From assembly GCF_000243675.2 (NCBI RefSeq), contig NZ_AHMM02000008.1, positions 8,001 to 72,000 of the forward strand: 64,000 nucleotides of DNA. The letters run 5' to 3'. A model generated the notes under the pieces. That model did not search any database, had not been told where the DNA came from, and saw only the letters and a program-made list of their open reading frames with translations. Each line of letters opens with the position of its first letter. The stretch's first letter is position 1. A program made the position numbers and the translations under genes. This DNA comes from Leptospira inadai serovar Lyme str. 10 (GTDB lineage: Bacteria > Spirochaetota > Leptospiria > Leptospirales > Leptospiraceae). Shown one piece after another: positions 27,878 through 37,225 of the stretch.

Positions 27878-27943
27878 GGTAAGAGACATGATTTTGTTTT
27901 GAGATCGGATGGCAAGGGATTTTTGGATTTGGGACGGTGTTTT

Positions 27944-29146
27944 TTAAGATATCCGAGGGGGCGATACGTTTTTGGCATTCCCTAATATATTATTCAAGAA
28001 ATGAGAATTTCGAATCAGGAAATGATAGATCGCAAACGTAAGAAAGTACGTCGATAACAGATGCAGCGGGAACTTGATCCAAATGGACCAGGGTTTTTGT
28101 ACTATGACAAAACCGATTCCGAGAGCGACGGGGTGATGTACCAGATAGACGGGGAGACTGGAATCTCTCAGGTATTCCGAGAAACTATTTTTACCGGAAA
28201 AGAAAAACTGAAAAACGCGAATAAAAAAGGAAACCCAAAGCCACCCGCCTAGGCATTTCAAAAAAATGTGAAGAATTCTTCTCCAGTCTCCTGTGTAACC
28301 GAAATAGGACCAAAACGGATCGATTCCCTTGATCCAATAAAATCCTTTGAAAACAAGTAACGCCAAGATGCCGAGCAGAAATATTTCCTTTCCTTTTGTC
28401 TCTCCCGTTAATATTGTTTTTTCCTTATATAGAAAAAAGCTGCCGGCGGCGAAGAAGCTGATATCATAAACGAATTGGACGGGTTCGATCGTAAAGTACG
28501 AGCTGTCCTTTAGGAAAAAGTAATTTACCGAGCACGTCCAAAAGGCGCTCCAAAGTCCTAGAATCAGCAGGACCTCCCATCTTTTCGGGGAGAACGGTTC
28601 GATCTCGGCGTCTCCGTATCGACTATAAGGAAAAAGATATTGTCCGATCTTGGATAAAATCGGACGGATAGCTACGTAAAGAAACGTGTACAAAACCAAG
28701 TATTGCAGGAACCATAGATGCGAAGGTCGGGGGCTCTTGAGCAGGAATTCGTTCCATAGAAAGACGAAATAATTTTCCTGATAACCGTCGATGAGAGCGG
28801 CGATATAATATTGCATAGGTGCAAAAAGTATAATGCCGCTTATCAACGGGATAATGATCCTGAATCCTCTTAGTCGAATGAAATCGACAAGCCCTTTGGA
28901 GCGAAACGTTCTTTCGCTGAAATAACCCGATAAAAAAAAGAACAGAGGCATTCGAAAGAGGTGGACCCATTCGCCGAAGACGTCGAATACCCAAGTGCGG
29001 TCCGCGTTTCGTAAAGGATATTTGATTTCTGCCGCATAAACTATCGCAACGTGAAAGGCCAGCCCTAAAAGAAGCGCAAAAGATCTGAGATTGTCTAAAT
29101 AATCTAACCTCGTCGCACTGCGAGGTCTGGGTGAGGAAACGAGCAA
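27944..29146 (-). CDS. Acyltransferase family 3 membrane protein (OpgC-like)
   Basis: A 400-residue inner-membrane acyltransferase-3 protein with about ten helices. The signature is in place: RLDYLDNLRSFALLLGLAFH (catalytic His of the family), then FRMPLFFFLSGYFSERTF with the conserved Arg/Phe block, and a late LPVYLVHHPVALGIGF. The layout resembles OpgC/MdoC, which succinylates periplasmic glucans, but other members acetylate O-antigen or other envelope sugars; the substrate cannot be told. It starts with TTG only three bases after the stop of the Crp-like gene, so the two genes form an operon. No better ATG lies near the conserved N-terminal motif. Confidence 0.82.
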   Translation of the reverse strand: MLVSSPRPRSATRLDYLDNLRSFALLLGLAFHVAIVYAAEIKYPLRNADRTWVFDVFGEWVHLFRMPLFFFLSGYFSERTFRSKGLVDFIRLRGFRIIIPLISGIILFAPMQYYIAALIDGYQENYFVFLWNEFLLKSPRPSHLWFLQYLVLYTFLYVAIRPILSKIGQYLFPYSRYGDAEIEPFSPKRWEVLLILGLWSAFWTCSVNYFFLKDSSYFTIEPVQFVYDISFFAAGSFFLYKEKTILTGETKGKEIFLLGILALLVFKGFYWIKGIDPFWSYFGYTGDWRRILHIFLKCLGGWLWVSFFIRVFQFFFSGKNSFSEYLRDSSLPVYLVHHPVALGIGFVIVQKPWSIWIKFPLHLLSTYFLTFAIYHFLIRNSHFLNNILGNAKNVSPPRIS

Positions 29147-29149
29147 GGA

Positions 29150-29782
29150 TTACAGGTCCACCGTATACTTAAATAAAGCCTCTCGAATGTATAAAAGGCT
29201 TGGATCGTTTTTAGGTTGTTCCACCAACTTGTCCCGCACCAACAGGTTTATCGACGAAACTAAATCTTGGTGCTCCAATCCTACTCTAAGGATGGCCCAC
29301 TTGATAAATGCCGATAGATGTATTTTATAGAGGCCGCCCTCCTGTTCGCCTCTCGTCTGACTAAAGGCGATCAAGGCCGAAGTAACTAGATTCTTACGAT
29401 CCGCCTTAAGAAGACTCGTAATCGTCTGATTCGTTTCTCTTAGGCGGGACGAGAGCATCTTGACCATCTTGAGAGAGAAGGAAGGATTGGTCTGAACCAT
29501 ATTATAAAAAACAGGTTCAGTAATCGCAAAAAGCAGGACATCGGTTTTTGCGATGGCACGAGCGCTGCGCGGCTTCTTATCCACCAAAGCCATTTCCCCG
29601 AACATATCCCCTTCTTTCAGTTCGATCAAAAGCTTAAAGGCTTCTTTGATTTTTTTATGAATGCCGACCTTCCCGGAAAGGATAAGATACATTTGATCTG
29701 CAGGTTCGTTCTCATCGAAGATAATCGAGGATTCCGTAAATCGGACTCCGTGCTTTTGGACCATTTCTTCCGAAATTTTCAT
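29150..29782 (-). CDS. Crp/Fnr-type cyclic-nucleotide-binding protein
   Basis: A 210-residue cytoplasmic protein. Residues about 15-115 form a cNMP-binding beta-roll ([36 protein letters not shown], with the phosphate-binding cassette GEMAL...RSA). A long helix follows, and then a C-terminal part ([11 protein letters not shown] to FKYTVDL) that is only loosely like the Crp winged helix. It may be a transcription regulator or a cNMP-responsive effector. It is the first gene of a two-gene unit with the acyltransferase, which suggests it could control or modulate envelope modification. There is no obvious DNA-recognition motif of the RQxLA type, so DNA binding is uncertain. Confidence 0.8.
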   Translation of the reverse strand: MKISEEMVQKHGVRFTESSIIFDENEPADQMYLILSGKVGIHKKIKEAFKLLIELKEGDMFGEMALVDKKPRSARAIAKTDVLLFAITEPVFYNMVQTNPSFSLKMVKMLSSRLRETNQTITSLLKADRKNLVTSALIAFSQTRGEQEGGLYKIHLSAFIKWAILRVGLEHQDLVSSINLLVRDKLVEQPKNDPSLLYIREALFKYTVDL

Positions 29783-29944
29783 CTTTTAGAAACGCAAACC
29801 TTCTAAATTAATTCTGTAAGGTATCCATAATTGGTTGGGAGCCGCAATCAATAATTGTAAAGGCTCTGTATAGAACCGGAAATTTCCGTTGACTGAACTC
29901 CCTTCCAAGTTAGCTTCTTCAACGTTTTCCCTAAGGAGGGAATC

Positions 29945-31027
29945 GTGAATACGAAAAAAATCCTCCTCCTCATCGCGGCCATTTTCATGATTCTTGCGGT
30001 GGGGATTCTCCTAAAAGCCTCACCTATCGAACCGATCGCATATGATCCCCCTCCGGCCCCCGGAATGATCGGCTTGTTTGCAGAAAATCAACTTTTGAAG
30101 TCCGCGGAATTGATCGCATTAGGCAAGATTCACGGCCCGGAAGATATCGAGGCCGACGCGGACGGGAACGTTTACTCCGCCAGCGAGGACGGAAAAGTTT
30201 ATTTCATTTCTAAAGACGGGGAAATGAAAGCGCATGCATCGACCGGAGGAAGACCTTTGGGGATGAAACTAATTTCCGACGGAACATTGTACGTGGCCGA
30301 CGCGGTTAAAGGGCTCTTACGGATCAATCCTAACGGTAGAGTCGAAGTTCTTTCGACCGAAGCCGAAGGAATTCCCTTTAAATTTACGGACGATCTGGAT
30401 GTCGCAAAGGACGGAACCGTTTACTTTTCCGACGCAAGTTATAAATACGGTGCTCCGGAGTATTTATACGATTTGATGGAGGGAGTTCCCCACGGTCGCC
30501 TTTTGAAATACGATCCAAAAACCAAGAAGACGACGGTTTTATTGAAGGATATTTTCTTCGCAAACGGCGTGGCTCTTTCCGAGAACGAAGACTTTGTAGT
30601 GTTAAACGAAACATATAAATATAGAATACACCGCTATTGGTTGAAAGGACCCAAAGCCGGAACCAGCGAGATATGGATAGAGAATCTCCCGGGATTCCCG
30701 GATAATATATCTTCCGACGGCAAAGGAACTTTTTATCTGGCTCTATTTACGGTCAGGAACCCGATGATGGATAATTTACTTCATCCTCGTCCCTGGGCGA
30801 AAGTCGTGGTCGCGAAATTGCCGAAATTTCTATGGCCTAAACCTAAACCCTACGGATTCGCAGTTCTGTTAAACGAAGATGGTCGCGTCTTGGCGAGTTT
30901 TCAGGAACCGAGCGGAAATCACCTGAAGGAAATCACTTCGGTGAAAAGGAAGGGAGACTATCTATATCTCGGCAGCCTTCATAACGATAGAATCGGAAAA
31001 TTCGAACTCCCACAGGAGTTTCGGTAA
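29945..31027 (+). CDS. SMP-30/strictosidine-synthase-like beta-propeller (membrane-anchored lactonase-like)
   Basis: A 360-residue six-bladed propeller protein with one N-terminal membrane anchor (ILLLIAAIFMILAVGILL), as in APMAP-type proteins. Family features are GPEDIEADADGNVYSASEDG, GRPLGMKL, a LYVADAVKGLLRI block, FTDDLDVAKDGTVYFSDAS and FFANGVALSENEDFVVLNET. Members hydrolyse lactones or esters; a lactone substrate would suit the downstream genes. A strong GGAGGG ribosome-binding site sits before the GTG at 29945, making this non-ATG start convincing. It opens a five-gene run with gaps of 2-27 bases, so it is very likely the first gene of an operon. Confidence 0.83.
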   Translation: MNTKKILLLIAAIFMILAVGILLKASPIEPIAYDPPPAPGMIGLFAENQLLKSAELIALGKIHGPEDIEADADGNVYSASEDGKVYFISKDGEMKAHASTGGRPLGMKLISDGTLYVADAVKGLLRINPNGRVEVLSTEAEGIPFKFTDDLDVAKDGTVYFSDASYKYGAPEYLYDLMEGVPHGRLLKYDPKTKKTTVLLKDIFFANGVALSENEDFVVLNETYKYRIHRYWLKGPKAGTSEIWIENLPGFPDNISSDGKGTFYLALFTVRNPMMDNLLHPRPWAKVVVAKLPKFLWPKPKPYGFAVLLNEDGRVLASFQEPSGNHLKEITSVKRKGDYLYLGSLHNDRIGKFELPQEFR

Positions 31028-31054
31028 ATATAATTAAGGAAAATTGAACCTATC

Positions 31055-32230
31055 ATGGATTTAACAATCTCTCAGAATGTCGAAGAAATAAGGCAAAAGG
31101 CCAGAGCTTTTGTGGAAGAGGTGGCGATTCCTGCGGAAGATCATTATGACTACGATCACGGAAGAATGCCCGAAGCACTCGTACAAAAATTGCGGGAGGA
31201 GGCGAAGAAGCGGGGATTATGGACGGCTCATTTGCCCAAGTCCGAAGGCGGTTTGGGGCTGGATATGGTCGGGACCGCTCTGGTTTTCAGCGAACTAGGC
31301 CGTTCTCCGATCGCACCTTATTTATGTAATTGTGATGCTCCTGATGAGGGAAATATGCACCTTCTACATTTAGCCGCTAATGAAGAACAAAAGAAAAAAT
31401 ATTATTATCCCCTCGTAGAGGGAAAAATCCGCTCGGGCTTCGCTATGACCGAACCTCCTCCGGGTGCCGGTTCCGATCCCATGACTCTCACCACGAATGC
31501 GGTTAAGGAAGGAGATCATTATATTCTGAACGGCCATAAATGGTACTGCACCGGCGCAAACGGGGCCGCCTTCCTGATCGTAATGGCAAAAGTAAACGAT
31601 AGCTTTCGCAGAACTTCGATGTTTCTGGTTCCTACGGATGCTCCAGGCTACACTATGGTGCAGGAAATAGGCGTTCTCGGATCCCATGGTCCGGGCGGAC
31701 ATTGCGAACTCAAGTTCGAAAACGTAAAAGTGCCTGAATCGCAGGTACTCGGAAAAATTGCGGAAGGATTTCGTCTTTCGCAGGAAAGACTCGGCCCCGC
31801 TCGCCTAACGCACTGTATGCGGTGGATCGGATTGTCGAGAAGGTCTTTAGAGATCGCGCGAAACTATGCGATTAAGCGGGAATTATTCGGAGGAAAACTT
31901 TCCGAGCAACAGGGAATTCAATGGATGTTTGCCGAGGCTGCATTGGAAATAGAATCCGGGTTCTTATTAACTCTTAAAGCTGCGGATATTCTGCGAAAAG
32001 GAGGCGATGCAAGGCAGGCTATCTCGTTCGCAAAATGGCAGGTGAGTGAAACGTTGAATAAATGCGTGGATCGGGCCATTCAAATATGCGGTTCTCACGG
32101 ATTCAGCCGTTATTTGAAGTTGGAACTTTTTTATCGCGATGCGAGAGCGGCCAGAATCGCCGACGGGCCGACGGAAACTCATAAGATGGTTATCGGGCGA
32201 AATTTAATGTCCGGAAAGGAAAGCTTTTAA
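31055..32230 (+). CDS. Acyl-CoA dehydrogenase-family protein, ACAD10/11 type
   Basis: A 391-residue cytoplasmic flavoprotein of the acyl-CoA dehydrogenase fold ([14 protein letters not shown] flavin loop, [27 protein letters not shown]). The C-terminal catalytic loop reads [15 protein letters not shown] instead of the YEGTxxIQ of ordinary dehydrogenases, so the usual catalytic Glu is not in that place. This is the pattern of ACAD10/ACAD11 and bacterial LvaC-like enzymes, which act with an APH-type kinase to turn 4-hydroxyacyl-CoA into 3-hydroxyacyl-CoA through a phosphorylated intermediate. The next gene is exactly such a kinase. The same operon holds a DUF6285-like protein, strengthening the parallel. 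The substrate chain length is unknown. Confidence 0.85.
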   Translation: MDLTISQNVEEIRQKARAFVEEVAIPAEDHYDYDHGRMPEALVQKLREEAKKRGLWTAHLPKSEGGLGLDMVGTALVFSELGRSPIAPYLCNCDAPDEGNMHLLHLAANEEQKKKYYYPLVEGKIRSGFAMTEPPPGAGSDPMTLTTNAVKEGDHYILNGHKWYCTGANGAAFLIVMAKVNDSFRRTSMFLVPTDAPGYTMVQEIGVLGSHGPGGHCELKFENVKVPESQVLGKIAEGFRLSQERLGPARLTHCMRWIGLSRRSLEIARNYAIKRELFGGKLSEQQGIQWMFAEAALEIESGFLLTLKAADILRKGGDARQAISFAKWQVSETLNKCVDRAIQICGSHGFSRYLKLELFYRDARAARIADGPTETHKMVIGRNLMSGKESF

Positions 32231-32232
32231 CA

Positions 32233-33276
32233 GTGAAGGATGCCGAATTAAAAGAAAGATTGGAAGCGTATTTAGGTAATAGATTAAAAGGAAAAGTAGA
32301 AATCTCTAATATGATTTCACTTTCCGGCGGAGCGTGCCAGGAGAATTTCTCCGCAGACATTACCGTTGCGGACGGATCCGATAAGGGGCTTTACCAGACG
32401 GTTTATCGAACCGATAAGGGAGCCGCTCTTCTTGCCTCCCTTTCGAGAATCGATGAATTTAAAGTATGCAGAATGGCCTTCGAGGCCGGCGTCAAAACTC
32501 CCGAGCCGTTTTGGTTGGAGGCGGATTCGAGTATCACCGGAAATCCTTTTTACTTTATGAAACGGATTTCCGGCAAGGCCACCGGCCGATTTATCGTTAA
32601 GGATCCGAGCTTAAACAAAACTAGAAAACAACTTACCCAGGAATTGGCCGAGAACTTGGCGAAGATACATTCGGTTACCCCGGAACAATGTAAGGACGCG
32701 ACTCTAAAAGCAGTGCTAGCATCAGGACAGGATCTGAGCGATAAAACGGTGGCAAAGAGTTCGATTAAAAATCTTCGATCGCAGTTGGAAGGAATGAGTG
32801 AACCGTATCCTGCTATGGAAATGATTTTGAACTGGCTGGAAAAGAATCCGCTTCCTAGCGATAAGATCGTTCTGATTCACGGAGATTTTAGGACCGGAAA
32901 TTTCATGGTAACTCCGGAAGGTTTGCAAGGCATCGTGGATTGGGAATTCGCTCACTGGGGCGATCGACACGAAGATCTAACTTGGCTTTGTATGCGCGAT
33001 TGGCGCTTCGGCAAATTGAATAAGGAAGCGGGCGGTTTTGCGGACAGACAGGGATTTTACGAGGCGTATGAGAAAGCGGCGGGTGTTGTATTGGATCCGA
33101 AGAAGGTAACGTACTGGGAAGTGATGGGAAATCTGCGCTGGGCGATCGGATGTATCGGGCAGTCAGAGCGTCACTTATCAGGCAAGGATAAAGGAATAGA
33201 ACTTGCGGCTATCGGCAGAAGGGCCTGCGAGATGGAATACGAGGCCATGCGCCTTATCGAGGAATCCCTATCTTAG
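32233..33276 (+). CDS. APH-type phosphotransferase (4-hydroxyacyl-CoA kinase-like)
   Basis: A 347-residue kinase of the aminoglycoside-phosphotransferase fold. The catalytic loop is HGDFRTGN (His216 onward) and the metal-binding Asp is D236 in GIVDWEFAHWGD; the N-terminal lobe has VYRTDKGAALLASL. In this setting, beside an ACAD11-like dehydrogenase, the fold corresponds to LvaA or the N-terminal domain of human ACAD10/11, which phosphorylate the 4-hydroxyl of hydroxyacyl-CoA. It is not likely to be an antibiotic-resistance enzyme. GTG start, two bases after the dehydrogenase stop, so translation is probably coupled. Confidence 0.85.
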   Translation: MKDAELKERLEAYLGNRLKGKVEISNMISLSGGACQENFSADITVADGSDKGLYQTVYRTDKGAALLASLSRIDEFKVCRMAFEAGVKTPEPFWLEADSSITGNPFYFMKRISGKATGRFIVKDPSLNKTRKQLTQELAENLAKIHSVTPEQCKDATLKAVLASGQDLSDKTVAKSSIKNLRSQLEGMSEPYPAMEMILNWLEKNPLPSDKIVLIHGDFRTGNFMVTPEGLQGIVDWEFAHWGDRHEDLTWLCMRDWRFGKLNKEAGGFADRQGFYEAYEKAAGVVLDPKKVTYWEVMGNLRWAIGCIGQSERHLSGKDKGIELAAIGRRACEMEYEAMRLIEESLS

Positions 33277-33284
33277 GAAATTTT

Positions 33285-33680
33285 ATGCAAGATAAACCTA
33301 CTAGTACGGAATTATTGGAAGCGATCCAGGATTTTTTAATGAAAGAGGTTCTTCCCGAATTTCGCGAGAACGACTTACTCTCATACAAAACATTGGTCAG
33401 CTGGAATATGTTAGGCGTGATCTCACGGGAAATTCGTTCCGGGGAAGAGTTACTCGATAAGGAACTCTCTCGGTTGGCTAAGCTGCTGAAAAAGGACGGA
33501 AAACTTCCGTCTACGCTGAACGAAAAAAAGAAGCTCGCCTCCGGCTGGAATTTAGAATTGCGGGACTTGATTCGAAAAGAAAAGAAAACGATCGACGATC
33601 GTCTTTATTGGGAGCACGTGAAGGAATCCGTGCGGGAAAAGGTGGAAGTAACCAATCCTCGTTTTACTACGGAAGCATAA
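33285..33680 (+). CDS. DUF6285-like small protein (LvaB-like partner)
   Basis: A 131-residue helical cytoplasmic protein (TSTELLEAIQDFLMKEVLPE, then SYKTLVSWNMLGVISREI). I recognise the pattern of the DUF6285 family, small proteins encoded next to APH-like kinases and ACAD11-like dehydrogenases. In the Pseudomonas levulinate pathway a small protein in this position (LvaB) is needed for kinase activity; whether it is the same family should be checked by profile search. It lies eight bases after the kinase stop with an AGGAA ribosome-binding site. A kinase-activating or complex-forming role is inferred. Confidence 0.65.
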   Translation: MQDKPTSTELLEAIQDFLMKEVLPEFRENDLLSYKTLVSWNMLGVISREIRSGEELLDKELSRLAKLLKKDGKLPSTLNEKKKLASGWNLELRDLIRKEKKTIDDRLYWEHVKESVREKVEVTNPRFTTEA

Positions 33681-33686
33681 CAGGAA

Positions 33687-34421
33687 ATGTCGATAGTCTA
33701 TCTCGTACGCCATGGCCAGGCAAATTCTCAAGGAGAAGATTACGATTTACTAACCCCTCACGGAAAACAGCAGTCGTTTCAACTGGGAAAGTTTATGGCG
33801 GAAAACGGAGATATTCCAGACCGAATCGTCACCGGGACTATGCGTCGTCATCAGGAAACCGCCGCTTCGTTTTTGGAAGGAGTATCTTCGGTTATAGGCC
33901 GGAACTCGCATTTCATGCAGGACTTACTTCAGCAGGGAGATGCGGGTTGGAATGAGTTCAGTCCTGCACTCTGGAGTTCTTACGCAAAAATACTCTCGTC
34001 GCGGGACGGAGATTTTGCGCGATCATTAACCCAATTTTCAAAGGTCCGATTGAGGGGAGGAATTCGTTCCGCCGCTTTATTTTTTAGGTTAACGGAAGAG
34101 ATTCTAAGAACCTGGAGGGACGGGAAAGAAACTCCGTCTGGTATCGAATCGTACAGCGCTTTCGAATCCAGGGTGCTTCAATCTTGCGATACTTGTTTTT
34201 CTCCTTCGAATAAGGAAAGGGTTTTTATTTTCACCTCCGGTACGCCGATTTCACTCGCATTAAAGCGACTTTTAAGGCAGGAGGAGGACGGGTTCGCTTG
34301 GATGCCCTGGATTTGGAATACTTCAGTCAGTACGTTTCGGTGGGTTCGAAGTCGGTATCTACCCGTTTCGATTAACAACGTGCCTCATTTGCCCGAAAAG
34401 AATCATCGAACTCTTTTTTAG
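33687..34421 (+). CDS. Histidine phosphatase (phosphoglycerate-mutase-like) family protein
   Basis: A 244-residue protein of the histidine phosphatase superfamily. The catalytic RHG motif is in IVYLVRHGQANSQGE, with the second Arg in GTMRRHQETAASF and a distal Ser/Gly block (IFTSGTPISLALKRLL) at the position of the second His region; the usual GHG-type His there reads SGT, which is unusual. It ends the operon, six bases after the DUF6285-like gene. A phosphatase beside a phospho-intermediate pathway could recycle dead-end phosphorylated products, but this is inference. Start is ATG 33687; an AGGAA lies very close to it. Confidence 0.78.
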   Translation: MSIVYLVRHGQANSQGEDYDLLTPHGKQQSFQLGKFMAENGDIPDRIVTGTMRRHQETAASFLEGVSSVIGRNSHFMQDLLQQGDAGWNEFSPALWSSYAKILSSRDGDFARSLTQFSKVRLRGGIRSAALFFRLTEEILRTWRDGKETPSGIESYSAFESRVLQSCDTCFSPSNKERVFIFTSGTPISLALKRLLRQEEDGFAWMPWIWNTSVSTFRWVRSRYLPVSINNVPHLPEKNHRTLF

Positions 34422-34531
34422 AAACTGCTAGTATAGGAGATTTCGTCGTTTGAAGAAATGATCGGAATTTCGGAACGATCCTATATTTTACGTTTATTGA
34501 ATATTTAAGCCCGTTTTAGGGGAGGGATATC

Positions 34532-35701
34532 TTAGGAAGCGCGTACGTTCATTAATCTTTTATACTGTTGACTCAATACGTCCAAGTTTTTCTCTAATCT
34601 TTTTCTTTCTACTTCTTTGTCCGCCTGATTCTCGAATTCCAATCCCAGATACAAATACCCTTTTTCGTCCTTATTCCACCAACGAATCGTAGCGGTGACC
34701 GGAAGCGGTTTTTGGCGTTTGAAAAGGATATCCAATTCGAGCTTTTGTCTTTTGGGCAAAGTTTCGATCAATTTCTTTTCCTGAATTCTGAGGCACATAC
34801 CTGTGCGTGAAATATCCATGATTTTGTACGAAGCCGTGGTTCGAAACGTATTCCAGCTTCTTATAATATCCACGATTTCTTCCGCAATGGATCTTAGCTC
34901 CTGCAAATCATTGATATCGATTTTACGATCGGAATTTTTAATCCAAACGGCTCCCAAGGGAACGGGCTCATTACGATGATCTTTATAGATTATCGGAAGA
35001 ATTAATTCGGATTTAATGCCGTCGTCCTTGTATTTCTGCATGATCACCTGAAGATGATTGTTCACTTCTCCTTCGAAATTCAGTAGAGACGGATCCTTGT
35101 ATCGAAAACTTTCGATCTCAGCAGTGTCTTGGACGAAAAGGGCCTTCATCGTTTTTCTGACGATTTCTAATTTTGCATCCTGATGCGGTTTGAAGACTTC
35201 GACTTTTACGTGTTCGAATCGACCGTTTTGTAACCGTTCCTGGTATTTCGCGAAGATATCGTTGACTATATTCGGAATTTTAAACTGCTTGGTATCCTCG
35301 AATGATTTGTACGTAAGAATATTGCTGGCAAATCCGACCTCGATCGGTACAGGTATTCTCTCTTCTCTTCTGGCCGTAGTCGCGATACCCAAGCCTATCA
35401 GCTTGAATAAGTAATTATACTCGCTCGCCTCTCCTTCGTATACGCAATCCAATTGAACGTATTTCGAGAATGCCTTGAAAAAGGATAAAGGGTTTCCTTT
35501 TGTTAGGTTAATACCCGTGGGAATGTTAACGAGAATTTTATCCTCATTCTCGAAGCAAGCCGTAATTACCGCTTCGAAAAAGAAGGGCGCTCTCTTAATG
35601 TACAGATTTTGATTTAAAAGATAGGTATTGATTGCTTGGAATCTTTGCTCGCGATCCGGGAGAAAATTTAAATCTCGATGATCAATCTGTTGGTGGTCCA
35701 T
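34532..35701 (-). CDS. PilZ-type / DUF1577-like protein
   Basis: A 389-residue cytoplasmic protein of the kind seen in Leptospira as DUF1577 with PilZ character. An N-terminal domain (about residues 1-105) resembles YcgR-N. An RxxxR motif (R111-R115 in ARREERIPVPIEV) matches the PilZ c-di-GMP-binding start. The matching DxSxxG is far away, at D296 (MDISRTGMCLRI), with a GAF-like segment between (ELILPIIYKDHRNEPVPLGAVWI). The C-terminal half then looks like the rest of a PilZ barrel (PVTATIRWW, YLYLGLEF). The role may be c-di-GMP reception affecting motility or the envelope. It converges with the phosphatase operon. Confidence 0.72.
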   Translation of the reverse strand: MDHQQIDHRDLNFLPDREQRFQAINTYLLNQNLYIKRAPFFFEAVITACFENEDKILVNIPTGINLTKGNPLSFFKAFSKYVQLDCVYEGEASEYNYLFKLIGLGIATTARREERIPVPIEVGFASNILTYKSFEDTKQFKIPNIVNDIFAKYQERLQNGRFEHVKVEVFKPHQDAKLEIVRKTMKALFVQDTAEIESFRYKDPSLLNFEGEVNNHLQVIMQKYKDDGIKSELILPIIYKDHRNEPVPLGAVWIKNSDRKIDINDLQELRSIAEEIVDIIRSWNTFRTTASYKIMDISRTGMCLRIQEKKLIETLPKRQKLELDILFKRQKPLPVTATIRWWNKDEKGYLYLGLEFENQADKEVERKRLEKNLDVLSQQYKRLMNVRAS

Positions 35702-35895
35702 TTTCTATAACTTTAGTGATAAATTTAAAGAGTGATTCGCTTCGATTTTTTACTTAAGCTAGATAGACGAGATACAGTATCGAATTCAGACATTCGGGAG
35801 TTTGATATTAAGCAATCGTCGTTCTTCTTTTTAATAAAAATGAAAGAACTGTCGGAAAAGCGGATTTTCTTCTCGGGAATCGAACGCGAATACGC

Positions 35896-37062
35896 TTATA
35901 GTTTCGATCCGCTGAATTCTAAAATTTTGGATTGCACTTTAGGGTCGTTTAATAATTCGGAATGACCTAGTTCGGATTCGAAGAGCTCGTACGGAAACCC
36001 GTCGGGAGGTAACGCACTTTCCGCCGTAACTCTACCGTCTCCGTTTACCCTTTTGGAAGCGCGAAAATCCCAATTCCATCCTCGCGCGTCTTTGGAGCCG
36101 GATAAAACCCGCAATGTAGGACGATTCGCGGCCCTAATTACGAGAGCCGGAGGATACTTTGTTCCTTTTTTAGGAGACAAGGAATCCCGAAACGACTTCG
36201 CCTTATCCAAACGGGTTTGAAACTCGGTTACGCTAGGCGTAGGATTACAGGATGCGGTTTTACTAAAAGCTCCCAGCTCATGTTCTTTCCAAAACGAGGC
36301 TTCGAAGAAGCGGGTCGGAAGAAATTCTCCATTCTTATTTTGTAAAACGTCCTTAGTATCGAATGAGGATTCGCGCGGAAAGAAAGTGTACACACTGATA
36401 AACGAAGACGCGACACAGGGTCCCATAATTTTTCCGTTTAGTCCGGTAGATTGATCTAACGTTAAATCTTCCATAAATCCGATTCCGGAGCGAAAGGGGG
36501 CACCTACGAATACTGCCTTGGCGATCAAATTAGGGCGTCGGTTTAAAACGCTTAGAGTGAGGGTGCCTCCGTTACTATGTCCGATAACAACGGGAGATTT
36601 ACCGTCATTGCTTTTCTTAATTCGGGTTAGAAAGAGCTCGAGTTGGGTGGATGTATCTCCGTTGTCTTTTCTCCAATCATAAGGGAAAACATAGGGAATC
36701 CAACGCTTTTCGGAGATCATTCGATCCAGCCAGGGCGCGTAAACTTTTACATCCAACAAGACCGGTATTGCCGTAACGGAACGTAAGACGTCGCCCGGTT
36801 GAATTTCATCGCTTTCGCGCAGCATAAGATCGGGCGAAGAGAGCGCTAGAGCCTGTGCGGGACTTAACCAAACTTTTCCTTTCGAAGAAATTAATTCCGA
36901 GCCTTTATATCCGGGGACGAAAACGATCGGAGTCGAATCCGGTAAAATAAGCTCGGTAGGTTTCAGGAGTCTAGGACCGTGATTTTTTTCTCCTCCTGAA
37001 CAGGTTAATAGTGGAAAAGAGAATAAAAGTAGGGACAATAAAACGCGATTCGCATTTGCCAT
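35896..37062 (-). CDS. LCAT-like alpha/beta-hydrolase lipoprotein
   Basis: A 388-residue predicted lipoprotein (LLLFSFPLLTC lipobox) of the lecithin:cholesterol acyltransferase group. The N-terminal TPIVFVPGYKGSELI is the family's oxyanion region, YVFPYDWRKDN is the characteristic second block, and the nucleophile elbow is GHSNGG. The catalytic Asp and His would lie in the C-terminal third (a candidate His is in ELGHSELL). Activity could be phospholipase or acyltransferase at the periplasmic face of the outer or inner membrane. It is divergent from the PAS kinase gene. The family call is good; the substrate is unknown. Confidence 0.8.
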   Translation of the reverse strand: MANANRVLLSLLLFSFPLLTCSGGEKNHGPRLLKPTELILPDSTPIVFVPGYKGSELISSKGKVWLSPAQALALSSPDLMLRESDEIQPGDVLRSVTAIPVLLDVKVYAPWLDRMISEKRWIPYVFPYDWRKDNGDTSTQLELFLTRIKKSNDGKSPVVIGHSNGGTLTLSVLNRRPNLIAKAVFVGAPFRSGIGFMEDLTLDQSTGLNGKIMGPCVASSFISVYTFFPRESSFDTKDVLQNKNGEFLPTRFFEASFWKEHELGAFSKTASCNPTPSVTEFQTRLDKAKSFRDSLSPKKGTKYPPALVIRAANRPTLRVLSGSKDARGWNWDFRASKRVNGDGRVTAESALPPDGFPYELFESELGHSELLNDPKVQSKILEFSGSKL

Positions 37063-37225
37063 GAGGGTTAGACTCTCATTAAGACAAAAGATTGTCGAAT
37101 CGATTTTTAAGAAGATTATTATCGCCGTTCCCGATCTTCGAAAACGGGAAAAATAAGCTGGATACGGACCGAGCGAATGATAGAGTAAGTTACAAGTTCT
37201 CCAGGACTCATATCGGACTATTTAC

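Noticed and set aside
32233..33276. APH-fold protein as an aminoglycoside-resistance gene
   Set aside because: Its operon with an ACAD11-like dehydrogenase and a DUF6285-like gene points to acyl-CoA metabolism.
35732..35965. 77-codon open frame overlapping the end of the LCAT-like gene
   Set aside because: GTG start without ribosome-binding site; overlaps a well-supported gene on the other strand.
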